64,000 nucleotides of DNA, from positions 62,001-126,000 of the forward strand of contig NZ_RBRE01000013.1 of the NCBI RefSeq assembly GCF_003700275.1, in the 5' to 3' direction. The notes under the pieces are model-generated. The model was given only the letters and a program-made list of their open reading frames with translations. It was not told the DNA's origin and made no database searches. The position numbers and the translations under genes were made by a program. This document shows, in pieces, positions 23,940 through 35,421 of the stretch. The number at the start of each line of letters is the position of its first letter. Positions within the stretch are counted from its first letter, which is position 1. Source of the stretch: Pseudomonas cichorii. GTDB lineage: Bacteria; Pseudomonadota; Gammaproteobacteria; Pseudomonadales; Pseudomonadaceae.

Positions 23940-24173
23940 ATGCCTACCTCTTTTCTTGAAATTGTCGAACTACCTGACGGCCGCATAGAGCTGCGTCGTG
24001 CCGATGATGAAGGGGCGCTGGTTACCCTCGATTTCTCGGCTGATGCCAAGTCCTTCATGCAGGGTCAGCACGTCGAGATTGCCAAGGCGATGCTGAGCGT
24101 AGGTGTGCAGATGGCGGGTCGTCTGGCTGAAGGCGAGCTGGAGAAGGACAGCGGACCGCGAGTCCTTCACTGA
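23940..24173 (+). CDS. Conserved hypothetical protein
   Basis: This 77-residue acidic protein (MPTSFLEIVELPDGRIELRR...) has no membrane segment. A beta-rich start is followed by a helix (HVEIAKAMLSVGVQMAGRLAEGELE). From memory a homologue lies at this spot in other pseudomonads. A ribosome site is weak (CGGAG at 23923-23927). It converges on sulA, ending 14 bases away. Function unknown. Confidence 0.65.
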   Translation: MPTSFLEIVELPDGRIELRRADDEGALVTLDFSADAKSFMQGQHVEIAKAMLSVGVQMAGRLAEGELEKDSGPRVLH

Positions 24174-24187
24174 CAACGACCGGGCTG

Positions 24188-24658
24188 TCAGCCCAGTCGG
24201 ATGTTCAGGCTTTGTGCATCTCCGATGCGTGCCGCGCTGATCAATTGCTGGCGCGCTGCCGTGCCAAGCGGGTTGATCCAGCTGACCACCGTATGACTGC
24301 GCCCCAGGCGTAGTGCTTCACGGGTCAGTTCCAGTGCGCTTTGAGTCCCGCGAGGCTGAAGCAGCAGAATACGTTCCCTGTTGAGTCCGGCATCCCTCAG
24401 CCATGTCTGGGTAAGGCGCGAAGGCGGGGCAATCAGAGTCAGCCAGCGATCATGAGTGTCTTCGCTCAATTCCCTAAGGATTGGTGCCAGGAGGCTCAGG
24501 CAGTTCCCGGCAGCGCCGCGCAATGACAACTCACTGAAAAATTCCGGCTCGTTGTGCCATGGCTTTTCGACTGCATTTGCGAGTATCGGGGCGATAGGCT
24601 GGGCCAGAAACGCCTCGAACAGTGGTAATTGTGTGTGCGGTGCTTGATGGAACTGCAT
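24188..24658 (-). CDS. sulA: SOS cell-division inhibitor SulA
   Basis: This 156-residue protein blocks FtsZ assembly during the SOS response. It shows the SulA/RecA-like core: FSELSLRGAAGNCLSLLAPILRELS, WLTLIAPPSRLTQTWLRDAGLN, ILLLQP and RLGRSHTVVSWINPL. The ATG has AAGGAGA 5 bases upstream and lies 9 bases after lexA. In Pseudomonas sulA is cotranscribed with lexA, unlike in E. coli. Confidence 0.9.
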   Translation of the reverse strand: MQFHQAPHTQLPLFEAFLAQPIAPILANAVEKPWHNEPEFFSELSLRGAAGNCLSLLAPILRELSEDTHDRWLTLIAPPSRLTQTWLRDAGLNRERILLLQPRGTQSALELTREALRLGRSHTVVSWINPLGTAARQQLISAARIGDAQSLNIRLG

Positions 24659-24667
24659 AACGTCTCC

Positions 24668-25276
24668 TTAACGGCGAATGACGCCGACACTCAGGCCTTC
24701 GATCACCAGCTCCTGATCCTTGAGGTCGACCTCGATCGGGGCGAACTCGGGATTTTCCGCGATCAGCCAGACCTTGCTGCCTTCACGCTTGAAGCGCTTG
24801 ACCGTGACTTCGTCGCCGATCCGGGCCACGACGATCTGGCCGTTGCGCGCTTCGCGAGTGGTGTGCACGGCCAGCAGGTCGCCGTCGAGGATGCCGATGT
24901 CCTTCATGCTCATGCCGTGTACCCGCAGCAGGTAGTCGGCGCTGGGATGGAAGAAGGTCGGGTTGATGTTGCAGGACTCTTCGATATGCTGTTGGGCCAG
25001 GATCGGGGCGCCAGCGGCGACACGACCGATGATCGGCAGGCTGTTTTCGTCGGGCTTGGGCTCGAAGCCGGGGATGCGAATGCCGCGCGACGCCCCCGGG
25101 GTCATTTCGATGGCTCCCTTGCGGGCCAGGGCCTTGAGGTGTTCCTCGGCCGCATTGGGGGACTTGAAACCCAGCTCCTGAGCGATCTCCGCACGTGTAG
25201 GCGGGTAGCCATTGTCTTCGAGGCAGCGTTTGATGAAGCCCAGAATCTCGGCTTGGCGTGGCGTCAGTTTGATCAT
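24668..25276 (-). CDS. lexA: SOS transcriptional repressor LexA
   Basis: This 202-residue repressor has an N-terminal winged helix ([34 protein letters not shown]), the cleavage site Ala-Gly in VAAGAPILA, and the catalytic Ser/Lys of the S24 peptidase fold ([27 protein letters not shown]). It is the first gene of lexA-sulA. Two LexA boxes cover its promoter, so it represses itself until RecA* triggers self-cleavage. Confidence 0.95.
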   Translation of the reverse strand: MIKLTPRQAEILGFIKRCLEDNGYPPTRAEIAQELGFKSPNAAEEHLKALARKGAIEMTPGASRGIRIPGFEPKPDENSLPIIGRVAAGAPILAQQHIEESCNINPTFFHPSADYLLRVHGMSMKDIGILDGDLLAVHTTREARNGQIVVARIGDEVTVKRFKREGSKVWLIAENPEFAPIEVDLKDQELVIEGLSVGVIRR

Positions 25277-25286
25277 GGCGAGCGCT

Positions 25287-25321
25287 CTGTCTTTTTATAC
25301 AGTGACTGGGATTATATACAG
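25287..25321 (-). promoter_or_regulatory. Two adjacent LexA boxes in the lexA promoter
   Basis: CTG-N10-CAG occurs at 25287-25302 and again at 25306-25321, both with AT-rich centres. The boxes are 19 bases apart centre to centre, starting 10 bases upstream of the lexA ATG. Confidence 0.88.
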
Positions 25322-25464
25322 TGAAGGCGCGTTGGCAATCGTCCTTTTGATTTTCCGCGCCGGACGGTCGACTACAGCCCGTCGCCCGCTGGCCGGATAC
25401 GTGACTGTTCGGCCACAATATGAACGGCTCCGCTTGACAAAGGACCCGGCTGATACGTATGTTT

Positions 25465-25478
25465 CAAACGTTCGTTTG
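25465..25478. promoter_or_regulatory. PsrA operator upstream of psrA
   Basis: CAAACGTTCGTTTG is a palindrome with a two-base centre and matches the PsrA motif CAAAC-N4-GTTTG known from P. aeruginosa. It ends 14 bases before the psrA ATG, which fits autorepression. Confidence 0.85.
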
Positions 25479-25492
25479 TTAGGCAGAGAGCC

Positions 25493-26209
25493 ATGGCCCA
25501 GTCGGAAACCGTTGAACGTATTCTTGATGCTGCCGAGCAGTTGTTCGCAGAAAAAGGCTTTGCCGAAACGTCCCTGCGGCTTATCACCAGCAAGGCATCG
25601 GTCAACCTGGCTGCGGTGAACTATCACTTTGGCTCCAAGAAGGCCTTGATTCAGGCGGTGTTCTCGCGGTTCCTCGGGCCGTTCTGCATCAGCCTCGACC
25701 GTGAGCTGGAGCGCCGCCAGGCCAAGCCCGATCACAAGCCAAGCCTTGAAGAGCTGCTGGAAATTCTCGTCGAACAGGCGCTGGTCGTACAGCCACGCAG
25801 CGGCAATGACCTGTCGATCTTCATGCGTTTGCTGGGGCTTGCGTTCAGCCAGAGCCAGGGCCATTTGCGGCGCTATCTGGAAGACATGTACGGCAAGGTG
25901 TTCCGTCGCTACATGACGCTGGTCAACGAAGCCGCACCGCGTATCCCGCCTATCGAGCTGTTCTGGCGCGTGCACTTCATGCTTGGCGCCGCCGCGTTCA
26001 GCATGTCCGGCATCAAGGCCTTGCGCGCCATCGCCGAAACCGACTTCGGAGTGAATACCTCCATCGAGCAGGTCATGCGCCTGATGGTGCCGTTCCTGGC
26101 CGCCGGCATGCGTGCCGAAACCGGCGTGACCGATGCCGCGATGATCGCCGCGCAACTCAAGCCACGCACCAAAAGCACTTCAAGCGCCCCGGTTCCGGCC
26201 AAGGCCTGA
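25493..26209 (+). CDS. psrA: TetR-family regulator PsrA
   Basis: This 238-residue regulator binds long-chain fatty acids. An N-terminal TetR helix-turn-helix (VERILDAAEQLFAEKGFAETSLRLITSKASVNLAAVNYHFGSKKAL) is followed by a helical ligand domain and a C-terminal extension. In P. aeruginosa PsrA represses its own gene and fadBA and activates rpoS. Synteny with lexA on one side and nagZ on the other supports the name. The operator at 25465-25478 is in its promoter. Confidence 0.93.
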   Translation: MAQSETVERILDAAEQLFAEKGFAETSLRLITSKASVNLAAVNYHFGSKKALIQAVFSRFLGPFCISLDRELERRQAKPDHKPSLEELLEILVEQALVVQPRSGNDLSIFMRLLGLAFSQSQGHLRRYLEDMYGKVFRRYMTLVNEAAPRIPPIELFWRVHFMLGAAAFSMSGIKALRAIAETDFGVNTSIEQVMRLMVPFLAAGMRAETGVTDAAMIAAQLKPRTKSTSSAPVPAKA

Positions 26210-26298
26210 CGATTCTGCAGTGAGCCCGCATTGCGCGAGGCTCCAGGATCAAGCACCATGCCCGGATTGATTGGCAATGGTGTGTGAAGGGTTTTTCT

Positions 26299-27309
26299 AT
26301 GAGTTCTGGCCTGCAAGGCTCCCTGATGGTCGACGTCGCCGGTACCTGGTTGACCGCCGAAGACCGTCAGTTTCTGCGTCAGCCCGAAGTGGGCGGTCTG
26401 ATTATCTTTGCCCGTAATATCGAGCATCCGCGTCAGGTACGCGAGTTGAGCGCGGCGATTCGTGCCGTTCGCCCGGACTTGCTGCTGGCGGTGGATCAGG
26501 AAGGCGGCAGGGTGCAACGGTTGCGCCAGGGTTTTGTGCGTTTGCCGGCGATGCGGGCGATTGCCGACAAGCCCGACGCCGAGTCGCTGGCCGAACACTG
26601 TGGCTGGCTGATGGCGACCGAAGTGCTGGCGGTGGGCCTGGACCTGAGTTTCGCGCCGGTGCTGGACCTCGACTTCCAGCGCAGCGCAGTGGTGGGCACC
26701 CGTTCCTTCGAGGGCGACCCAGAGCGGGCCGCCGTGCTGGCCGGTGCCTTTATCCGTGGCATGGCGGCTGCGGGCATGGCTGCCACCGGCAAACACTTTC
26801 CGGGACATGGCTGGGCTGAAGCCGATTCCCATGTCGCGATTCCCAACGATGAGCGCAGCCTGGACGAGATTCGCAGCAAGGACCTGATTCCTTTTGCGCG
26901 CCTGAGCCAACAACTGGCGGCGGTCATGCCGGCCCATGTCATCTATCCGCAAGTCGATTCGCAACCTGCCGGTTTCTCGCGTCGCTGGCTGCAGGACATC
27001 CTGCGCGGCGAACTGCAATTTGACGGGGTTATCTTCAGTGATGACCTGTCCATGGCCGGTGCCCATGTCGTGGGTGATGCGGCCAGTCGTATCGAGGCTG
27101 CGCTTGTGGCCGGTTGTGACATGGGACTGGTCTGCAATGACCGTGCGGCCGCCGAGCTGGCACTGAGCGCTGCGCAACGCCTGAAGGTCAGGCCTTCTGC
27201 GCGCATCACCCGCATGCGGGGCCAGGCACATGCCTCGACGGATTATCGGCAGCACCCGCGCTGGCTGACGGCGCTGCAAGCGCTGCGCAATGCCCAATTG
27301 ATCGATTAA
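26299..27309 (+). CDS. nagZ: Beta-N-acetylhexosaminidase NagZ
   Basis: This 336-residue cytoplasmic glycoside hydrolase family 3 enzyme removes GlcNAc from anhydro-muropeptides in peptidoglycan recycling, which also sets the inducer level for AmpC. Motifs are DQEGGRVQRLR, ATGKHFPGHGWAEADSH (with the acid/base histidine) and the nucleophile Asp in IFSDDLSMAGA. The ATG at 26299 is preferred over 26284; AAGG lies upstream. It is 9 bases from mtnP, one operon. Confidence 0.94.
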   Translation: MSSGLQGSLMVDVAGTWLTAEDRQFLRQPEVGGLIIFARNIEHPRQVRELSAAIRAVRPDLLLAVDQEGGRVQRLRQGFVRLPAMRAIADKPDAESLAEHCGWLMATEVLAVGLDLSFAPVLDLDFQRSAVVGTRSFEGDPERAAVLAGAFIRGMAAAGMAATGKHFPGHGWAEADSHVAIPNDERSLDEIRSKDLIPFARLSQQLAAVMPAHVIYPQVDSQPAGFSRRWLQDILRGELQFDGVIFSDDLSMAGAHVVGDAASRIEAALVAGCDMGLVCNDRAAAELALSAAQRLKVRPSARITRMRGQAHASTDYRQHPRWLTALQALRNAQLID

Positions 27310-28059
<750 letters not shown>

Positions 28060-28060
28060 T

Positions 28061-28079
28061 CGCGAATTTATTCGCGAAA
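28061..28079 (+). repeat. REP-like palindrome after mtnP
   Basis: CGCGAATTTATTCGCG has the REP dyad without the GCAGGA shoulder. It starts two bases after the mtnP stop. Confidence 0.6.
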
Positions 28080-28109
28080 ATCGTTTCATCAGTCATTTCA
28101 GAGCCAACG

Positions 28110-28127
28110 TATAGCCAAAGGCTTACA
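28110..28127 (+). promoter_or_regulatory. GacA-box-like upstream activating site of the RsmX-like RNA
   Basis: TATAGC-N6-CTTACA matches the TGTAAG-N6-CTTACA site of Gac-controlled RNAs: the right half is perfect and the left half matches at 3 of 6. The centre is about 65 bases upstream of the inferred start at 28184, the usual distance. A -10 TAATAT follows at 28172-28177. Confidence 0.65.
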
Positions 28128-28183
28128 CGAGCTGAAGATACTTCGCTCTTTTCGCTTTTCACTGATGCTCGTAATATTGGATC

Positions 28184-28297
28184 CAACAACTGGTGAACAA
28201 GGAGTTCGCCAGGATCAAGGATGATCGACCATTGCCCGGAGGGCTGCTGACAGGGAGTTGGAATGGTCTTGGGAAAAACCCGCTTCGGCGGGTTTTT
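28184..28297 (+). ncRNA. rsmX: RsmX-family small RNA (RsmA/CsrA sponge)
   Basis: About 114 bases from a start inferred from TAATAT. Three stems each expose GGA: a 9-bp stem CTGGTGAAC/GTTCGCCAG (28190-28212) with loop AAGGA; GATC/GATC with loop AAGGAT (28213-28226); and GCCC-GGA-GGGC (28234-28244) inside an outer stem GACCATT/AATGGTC (28227-28233 and 28262-28268). More GGA motifs lie between, and a terminator AAAAACCCGC-TTCG-GCGGGTTTTT closes the RNA. GGA in loops is the RsmA-binding signature. P. syringae strains carry several rsmX copies. RsmY/RsmZ are less likely by size and neighbours. Confidence 0.88.
28274..28297. terminator. Terminator of the RsmX-like RNA
   Basis: A 10-bp stem with a TTCG tetraloop has a T run on the right and an A run on the left, so it may also stop the helicase message coming from the right. 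Confidence 0.92.
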
Positions 28298-28304
28298 ATT
28301 TGCC

Positions 28305-28395
28305 TGCAGGAGTGGATTCATCCGCGAAAGCGTTCCTTCAGGCGCCGGATGTCTTGTTGCCTGAACGTCCTCTTCGCGAATGAATTCGCTCCTGC
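28305..28395. repeat. REPIN: two inverted REP elements
   Basis: TGCAGGAGTGGATTCATCCG followed by CGA (28305-28327) and, inverted, TCGCGAATGAATTCGCTCCT followed by GC (28374-28395) form the typical REP doublet. It lies between the sRNA terminator and the helicase stop, whose last base is five away. Confidence 0.8.
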
Positions 28396-28399
28396 CTGG

Positions 28400-31135
28400 T
28401 TATTTCTTGCCTTTCTTCGGTGCTGCCGGCAACGGCGCAAACAGCGCCTGCAGGTCTTCATCGCGTAATTTCCAGTCGCCCGTCGAACGTCCGTCGAGAA
28501 CGCCGGCCGCCAGTGCGGATTTCTCCTGCTGCAAGCGCTGGATCTTTTCCTCCACGGTGCCACGGGCAATCATCTTGTAGACGAACACCGGTTTGTCCTG
28601 ACCGATGCGATAGGCGCGGTCGGTGGCCTGGTTTTCGGCGGCCGGGTTCCACCATGGATCATAGTGAATCACGGTATCGGCAGCGGTCAGGTTGAGGCCG
28701 GTGCCACCAGCCTTCAGGCTGATCAGGAATACCGGCAGCTTGCCGTTCTGGAACTCGTGGATCGGCGTGCGCCGATCGCGGGTGGCGCCTGTGAGCAGCG
28801 CGTAAGGAATGCCGCGCTGCTCAAGCTCCTGCTGGATCAGGGTCAGCATCGAGGTGAATTGCGAGAACAGCAGGATCTTGCGTCCCTCGGCCAGCAGTTC
28901 CTCGAACATCTCCATCAGGCTTTGCAGTTTGGCCGAGCTGCCCTGTTTGCTGTTGACCGGCATGTCGTCATTGACCAGACGCAGATCGCAGCAGACCTGA
29001 CGCAGCTTGAGCAGTGCTTCAAGAATGATGATCTGGCTGCGGGCCACGCCCTTGCGGGTGATTTCGTCGCGGACCTTCTTGTCCATGGCCAGGCGTACGG
29101 TTTCGTACACATCACGCTGTGCGTCATTGAGTTCGACCCAATGAATGATTTCGGTCTTGGGCGGCAGTTCGGTCGCGACCTGTTCCTTGGTGCGGCGCAG
29201 CAGGAATGGCTTGATGCGCGCATTGAGGTGGTGCAGGCGATCCACATTGCCGTGCTTTTCAATGGCGGTCCGGTAGTTGCTGTTGAACTCCTTGCTGCTG
29301 CCCAGCCAGCCGGGCATCAGGAAGTGAAACAGCGACCACAGCTCGCCCAGGTGATTTTCCAGCGGCGTGCCGCTCAGGCACAGGCGCTGGCGGGCATTGA
29401 GGTTACGTGCAGCCTGCGCGGCCTTGCTGTTGGGGTTCTTGATGTACTGCGCTTCATCGAGAATCAGTACGTGCAGCGGCTGCTTCTCCAGCAGTTCCAG
29501 ATCCCGTGGCAGCAGGGCGTAGGTGGTCAGGATCAGGTCGTAGTCCTGAAGGTTGCTCGCTTCCTGATGACGATTGGCGCCATACAAGGCCAGAACCTTG
29601 AGTTGCGGCGTAAAGTTTTCGGCTTCGTCCAGCCAGTTGGGGATCAGGCTGGTGGGCATGACCGCCAGGGCAGGGCGGTCCAGGCGTCCGGCCTGTTTTT
29701 CCATCAGCAGATGGGTCAGGGTCTGCAGGGTCTTGCCCAGCCCCATGTCATCGGCCAGCACGCCGCCGACTTCCAGCTCGCGCAATGACTGCATCCAGCT
29801 CAGGCCTTCAAGCTGGTAAGGCCGCAAGGTGGCGTTCAGGCCTGCCGGCAGGCTCACCGGCGCATCCTTGATGTTGGTCAGGCGTTCGGCGAACTGACGC
29901 AGCCGGTCGCCGCCCTGCCAGACCAGCGGCAGGTCGTCGAGCTCGGTCAGGCGCGTCGCATCGGCGGTGCTCATGCGCAGGGTGTTGCTGTCCTGCTCGC
30001 GCCAGTAGAAGTCGCCGAGGGTCGCCAGTACCGGCTTGAGCCGCCCGTAGGGCAGTGCAACCTGAACCGGTCCGCCGCCGCTCTGGGTGAAGTGGTTGAG
30101 CTGGACCAGCAGTTGCTCTTCATCGCCGCGCTTGGCCACCGCCGAAGGGCTCATCAGTTCCGGATGGCTGCGCAGCAGATTGATCAGGATCGGCAGCAGG
30201 CTCAGGCGTTCGCCGTTGACGATGATGCCCAGCTCAAGATCGAACCAGTCGCGCTCGCTTTCCTCGTCGATGACCGCATACCAGTCATCCACTGGGGTGA
30301 CGTCAAAGCCGAAGTCGTCATGTATCTCGATTTCCCAGCCTTGCTCGCGCAGCCTGGGCAGATCGTCGAGCACAAAATGCAGCCATGCCTTGTCGGTGGG
30401 CAGTTCATACATGTCGCCGGCGCTGTCGGGCAGGGCCTTGCTTTGCCGGGTAGCGACCTTGAAGCCGATGTCGTTCAGTTGCTGGCGATATTGCCGCTCC
30501 TGTTCGCCCTGGCGACGGATGCGCAGGGTTTCGGTTTCGGTGTGCTCGATGATGTCGCTCTTCTGATTGACCAGATCGCTGCCCAGGGAGCTGACCAGAA
30601 TGCTGACGTTGGTGGTGCCGACCGCGTAGTGCTTGCCATAGGCGAAGGCCAGTGCCGCGCGATGCTGGATATGACGTTGCATACGCCCGTTGCGTGGCTC
30701 GTAGGCGCTGAACTCGATGCTGGCCAGGATCAGGCGCGGGATGGGTTTCAGGTCGTCGATCAGGCGCTCCGGCAGGCTGGCTTTGGGCTCGACGACCTCG
30801 CGGCTCGGCGCAACCATGGCGGCAGCGAGGGCCGGCTTGTTCAGCGGGTCCTGCAGGAAATACAGGGCCGCGACACAGTGCTTGCAGTCGTCGCGAACCG
30901 GGCAGGTGCATTTGCAGACCAGAAAGTTCTTGTAGCGATCCGGGTCCTTGAACAGCAGCGTCTGGGTGTACAGCTCGAGGCTGGAGCCGCGACAGGTCGT
31001 GCGAATGATCTGCGGGCTGGACTCTTCGAGGCTGATGCGTTTTTGCAGGGCATAGTTGTACCCCCGCTCAAGAGTCTGGGGTTTGAATAGCTGTGTCCAT
31101 GCCGAGGCAAGGACTTTTTCGAGAATGGACGACAC
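28400..31135 (-). CDS. SNF2-family helicase with SWIM zinc finger
   Basis: This 911-residue Swi2/Snf2 ATPase opens with a SWIM zinc finger (CKCTCPVRDDCKHC, about residues 74-87), a central region of unknown fold, the helicase N-lobe (Walker A DDMGLGKTLQT, DEAQ box LILDEAQYIKN, about 455-700) and the C-lobe ending LTAADTVIHYDPWWNPAAENQATDRAYRIGQDKPV. Such enzymes translocate on DNA and remodel protein-DNA complexes; the exact role in Pseudomonas is not known to me. The start is a GTG without a clear ribosome site, chosen because the product then starts like relatives (MSSILEKVL). Confidence 0.87.
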   Translation of the reverse strand: MSSILEKVLASAWTQLFKPQTLERGYNYALQKRISLEESSPQIIRTTCRGSSLELYTQTLLFKDPDRYKNFLVCKCTCPVRDDCKHCVAALYFLQDPLNKPALAAAMVAPSREVVEPKASLPERLIDDLKPIPRLILASIEFSAYEPRNGRMQRHIQHRAALAFAYGKHYAVGTTNVSILVSSLGSDLVNQKSDIIEHTETETLRIRRQGEQERQYRQQLNDIGFKVATRQSKALPDSAGDMYELPTDKAWLHFVLDDLPRLREQGWEIEIHDDFGFDVTPVDDWYAVIDEESERDWFDLELGIIVNGERLSLLPILINLLRSHPELMSPSAVAKRGDEEQLLVQLNHFTQSGGGPVQVALPYGRLKPVLATLGDFYWREQDSNTLRMSTADATRLTELDDLPLVWQGGDRLRQFAERLTNIKDAPVSLPAGLNATLRPYQLEGLSWMQSLRELEVGGVLADDMGLGKTLQTLTHLLMEKQAGRLDRPALAVMPTSLIPNWLDEAENFTPQLKVLALYGANRHQEASNLQDYDLILTTYALLPRDLELLEKQPLHVLILDEAQYIKNPNSKAAQAARNLNARQRLCLSGTPLENHLGELWSLFHFLMPGWLGSSKEFNSNYRTAIEKHGNVDRLHHLNARIKPFLLRRTKEQVATELPPKTEIIHWVELNDAQRDVYETVRLAMDKKVRDEITRKGVARSQIIILEALLKLRQVCCDLRLVNDDMPVNSKQGSSAKLQSLMEMFEELLAEGRKILLFSQFTSMLTLIQQELEQRGIPYALLTGATRDRRTPIHEFQNGKLPVFLISLKAGGTGLNLTAADTVIHYDPWWNPAAENQATDRAYRIGQDKPVFVYKMIARGTVEEKIQRLQQEKSALAAGVLDGRSTGDWKLRDEDLQALFAPLPAAPKKGKK

Positions 31136-31169
31136 AGTTTTAGAAAGCCCTACGCCGTAGCGATGCTCA

Positions 31170-31195
31170 AAAGAAAGGGAGCGCAGCAGCGCTCC
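31170..31195 (-). terminator. csiV terminator
   Basis: On the minus strand GGAGCGC-TGCT-GCGCTCC is followed by CTTTCTTTTG. It lies just after the csiV stop. Confidence 0.6.
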
Positions 31196-31202
31196 TGAAT
31201 GC

Positions 31203-31727
31203 TCAAAGGGGAGACACTTTTATCAGCAAGGCCAGATTGCTGTTGTCCAGATAGATCAACTCGCCGTTCTTGACCCTGGCGGTCTGCTTCATGCGCTCGC
31301 TGCTGATCAATATGCCATGCGGGTCGAGCTGGTTGATCCAGAAATCCGCCGCGATATCGGTGAAGCGGGCGATCGCCAGGCTGACGGTGCCCTCTATCGG
31401 GAAGTGACCAAGTCGTTCCTGGCCACTGGTGACGGCCACTTTGGCCTTTTCGGTGCCGATGCTCTGTTGCCAGGCCTTTTGCAGCAGCACTTCATACTGA
31501 CCGCTGCCTTGCAGCTTGCTGGCCATATCGTTCAGTGCCGGGCTGCGCTCATTGCTGGAGTCGATCCTGCGGGCGCCGGCGTTCCAGTCTTCGGGAGCGA
31601 ACTGCAGCGTGGCGGCTGGCTCGCCGAGCTGGCGGAACAGGATCATTTCCACCTGATACAGGCTGTCGGCAAAAGCTGTCGGGGCGACAAGCGTCAGCAG
31701 CAGGATCAATGAACGAAACAGACGCAT
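31203..31727 (-). CDS. csiV: CsiV-family periplasmic protein
   Basis: This 174-residue protein has a signal peptide (MRLFRSLILLLTLVAPTAFA) and the opening YQVEMILFRQ typical of the CsiV family, with APEDW and FPIEGTVSLAIARF. CsiV was defined in Shewanella as a peptidoglycan-binding partner of LpoA that affects PBP1a; a similar role here is inference. ATG 31727 has AAGGA upstream, while the earlier start at 31742 overlaps the mfd stop region. It follows mfd by 11 bases, so it is cotranscribed. Confidence 0.78.
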   Translation of the reverse strand: MRLFRSLILLLTLVAPTAFADSLYQVEMILFRQLGEPAATLQFAPEDWNAGARRIDSSNERSPALNDMASKLQGSGQYEVLLQKAWQQSIGTEKAKVAVTSGQERLGHFPIEGTVSLAIARFTDIAADFWINQLDPHGILISSERMKQTARVKNGELIYLDNSNLALLIKVSPL

Positions 31728-31738
31728 GGATGAATCCT

Positions 31739-35191
<3,453 letters not shown>

Positions 35192-35353
35192 GGAAGGTCA
35201 GACTCCAGGCGTTGCGACAGGGGCGGCGATTGTACCGGGGGAAGGTGGTGGCTGTCAGTTTTCAGGTCAGCCTGAAGCATAAAATCCCGGCACGGGGGGT
35301 TTCTTGTATATAGAGGAACAAAATGTAGTGCGCGTTGATCTGACAACGGCGCA

Positions 35354-35382
35354 TTGCTCATAAACAAAGGCGGCGGCATAAT
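35354..35382 (+). promoter_or_regulatory. Sigma-70 promoter of gap
   Basis: TTGCTC, a 17-base spacer and CATAAT (35377-35382). It lies 39 bases before the chosen GTG start. Confidence 0.6.
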
Positions 35383-35421
35383 GTAGCCCCTTTTTTCAGC
35401 CCCTACATGTGGAAGGTTCCC

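Noticed and set aside
35304..35321. TTGT-N10-ACAA upstream of gap as a HexR site
   Set aside because: The HexR motif as I know it has 7 or 8 bases between the halves; 10 does not fit.
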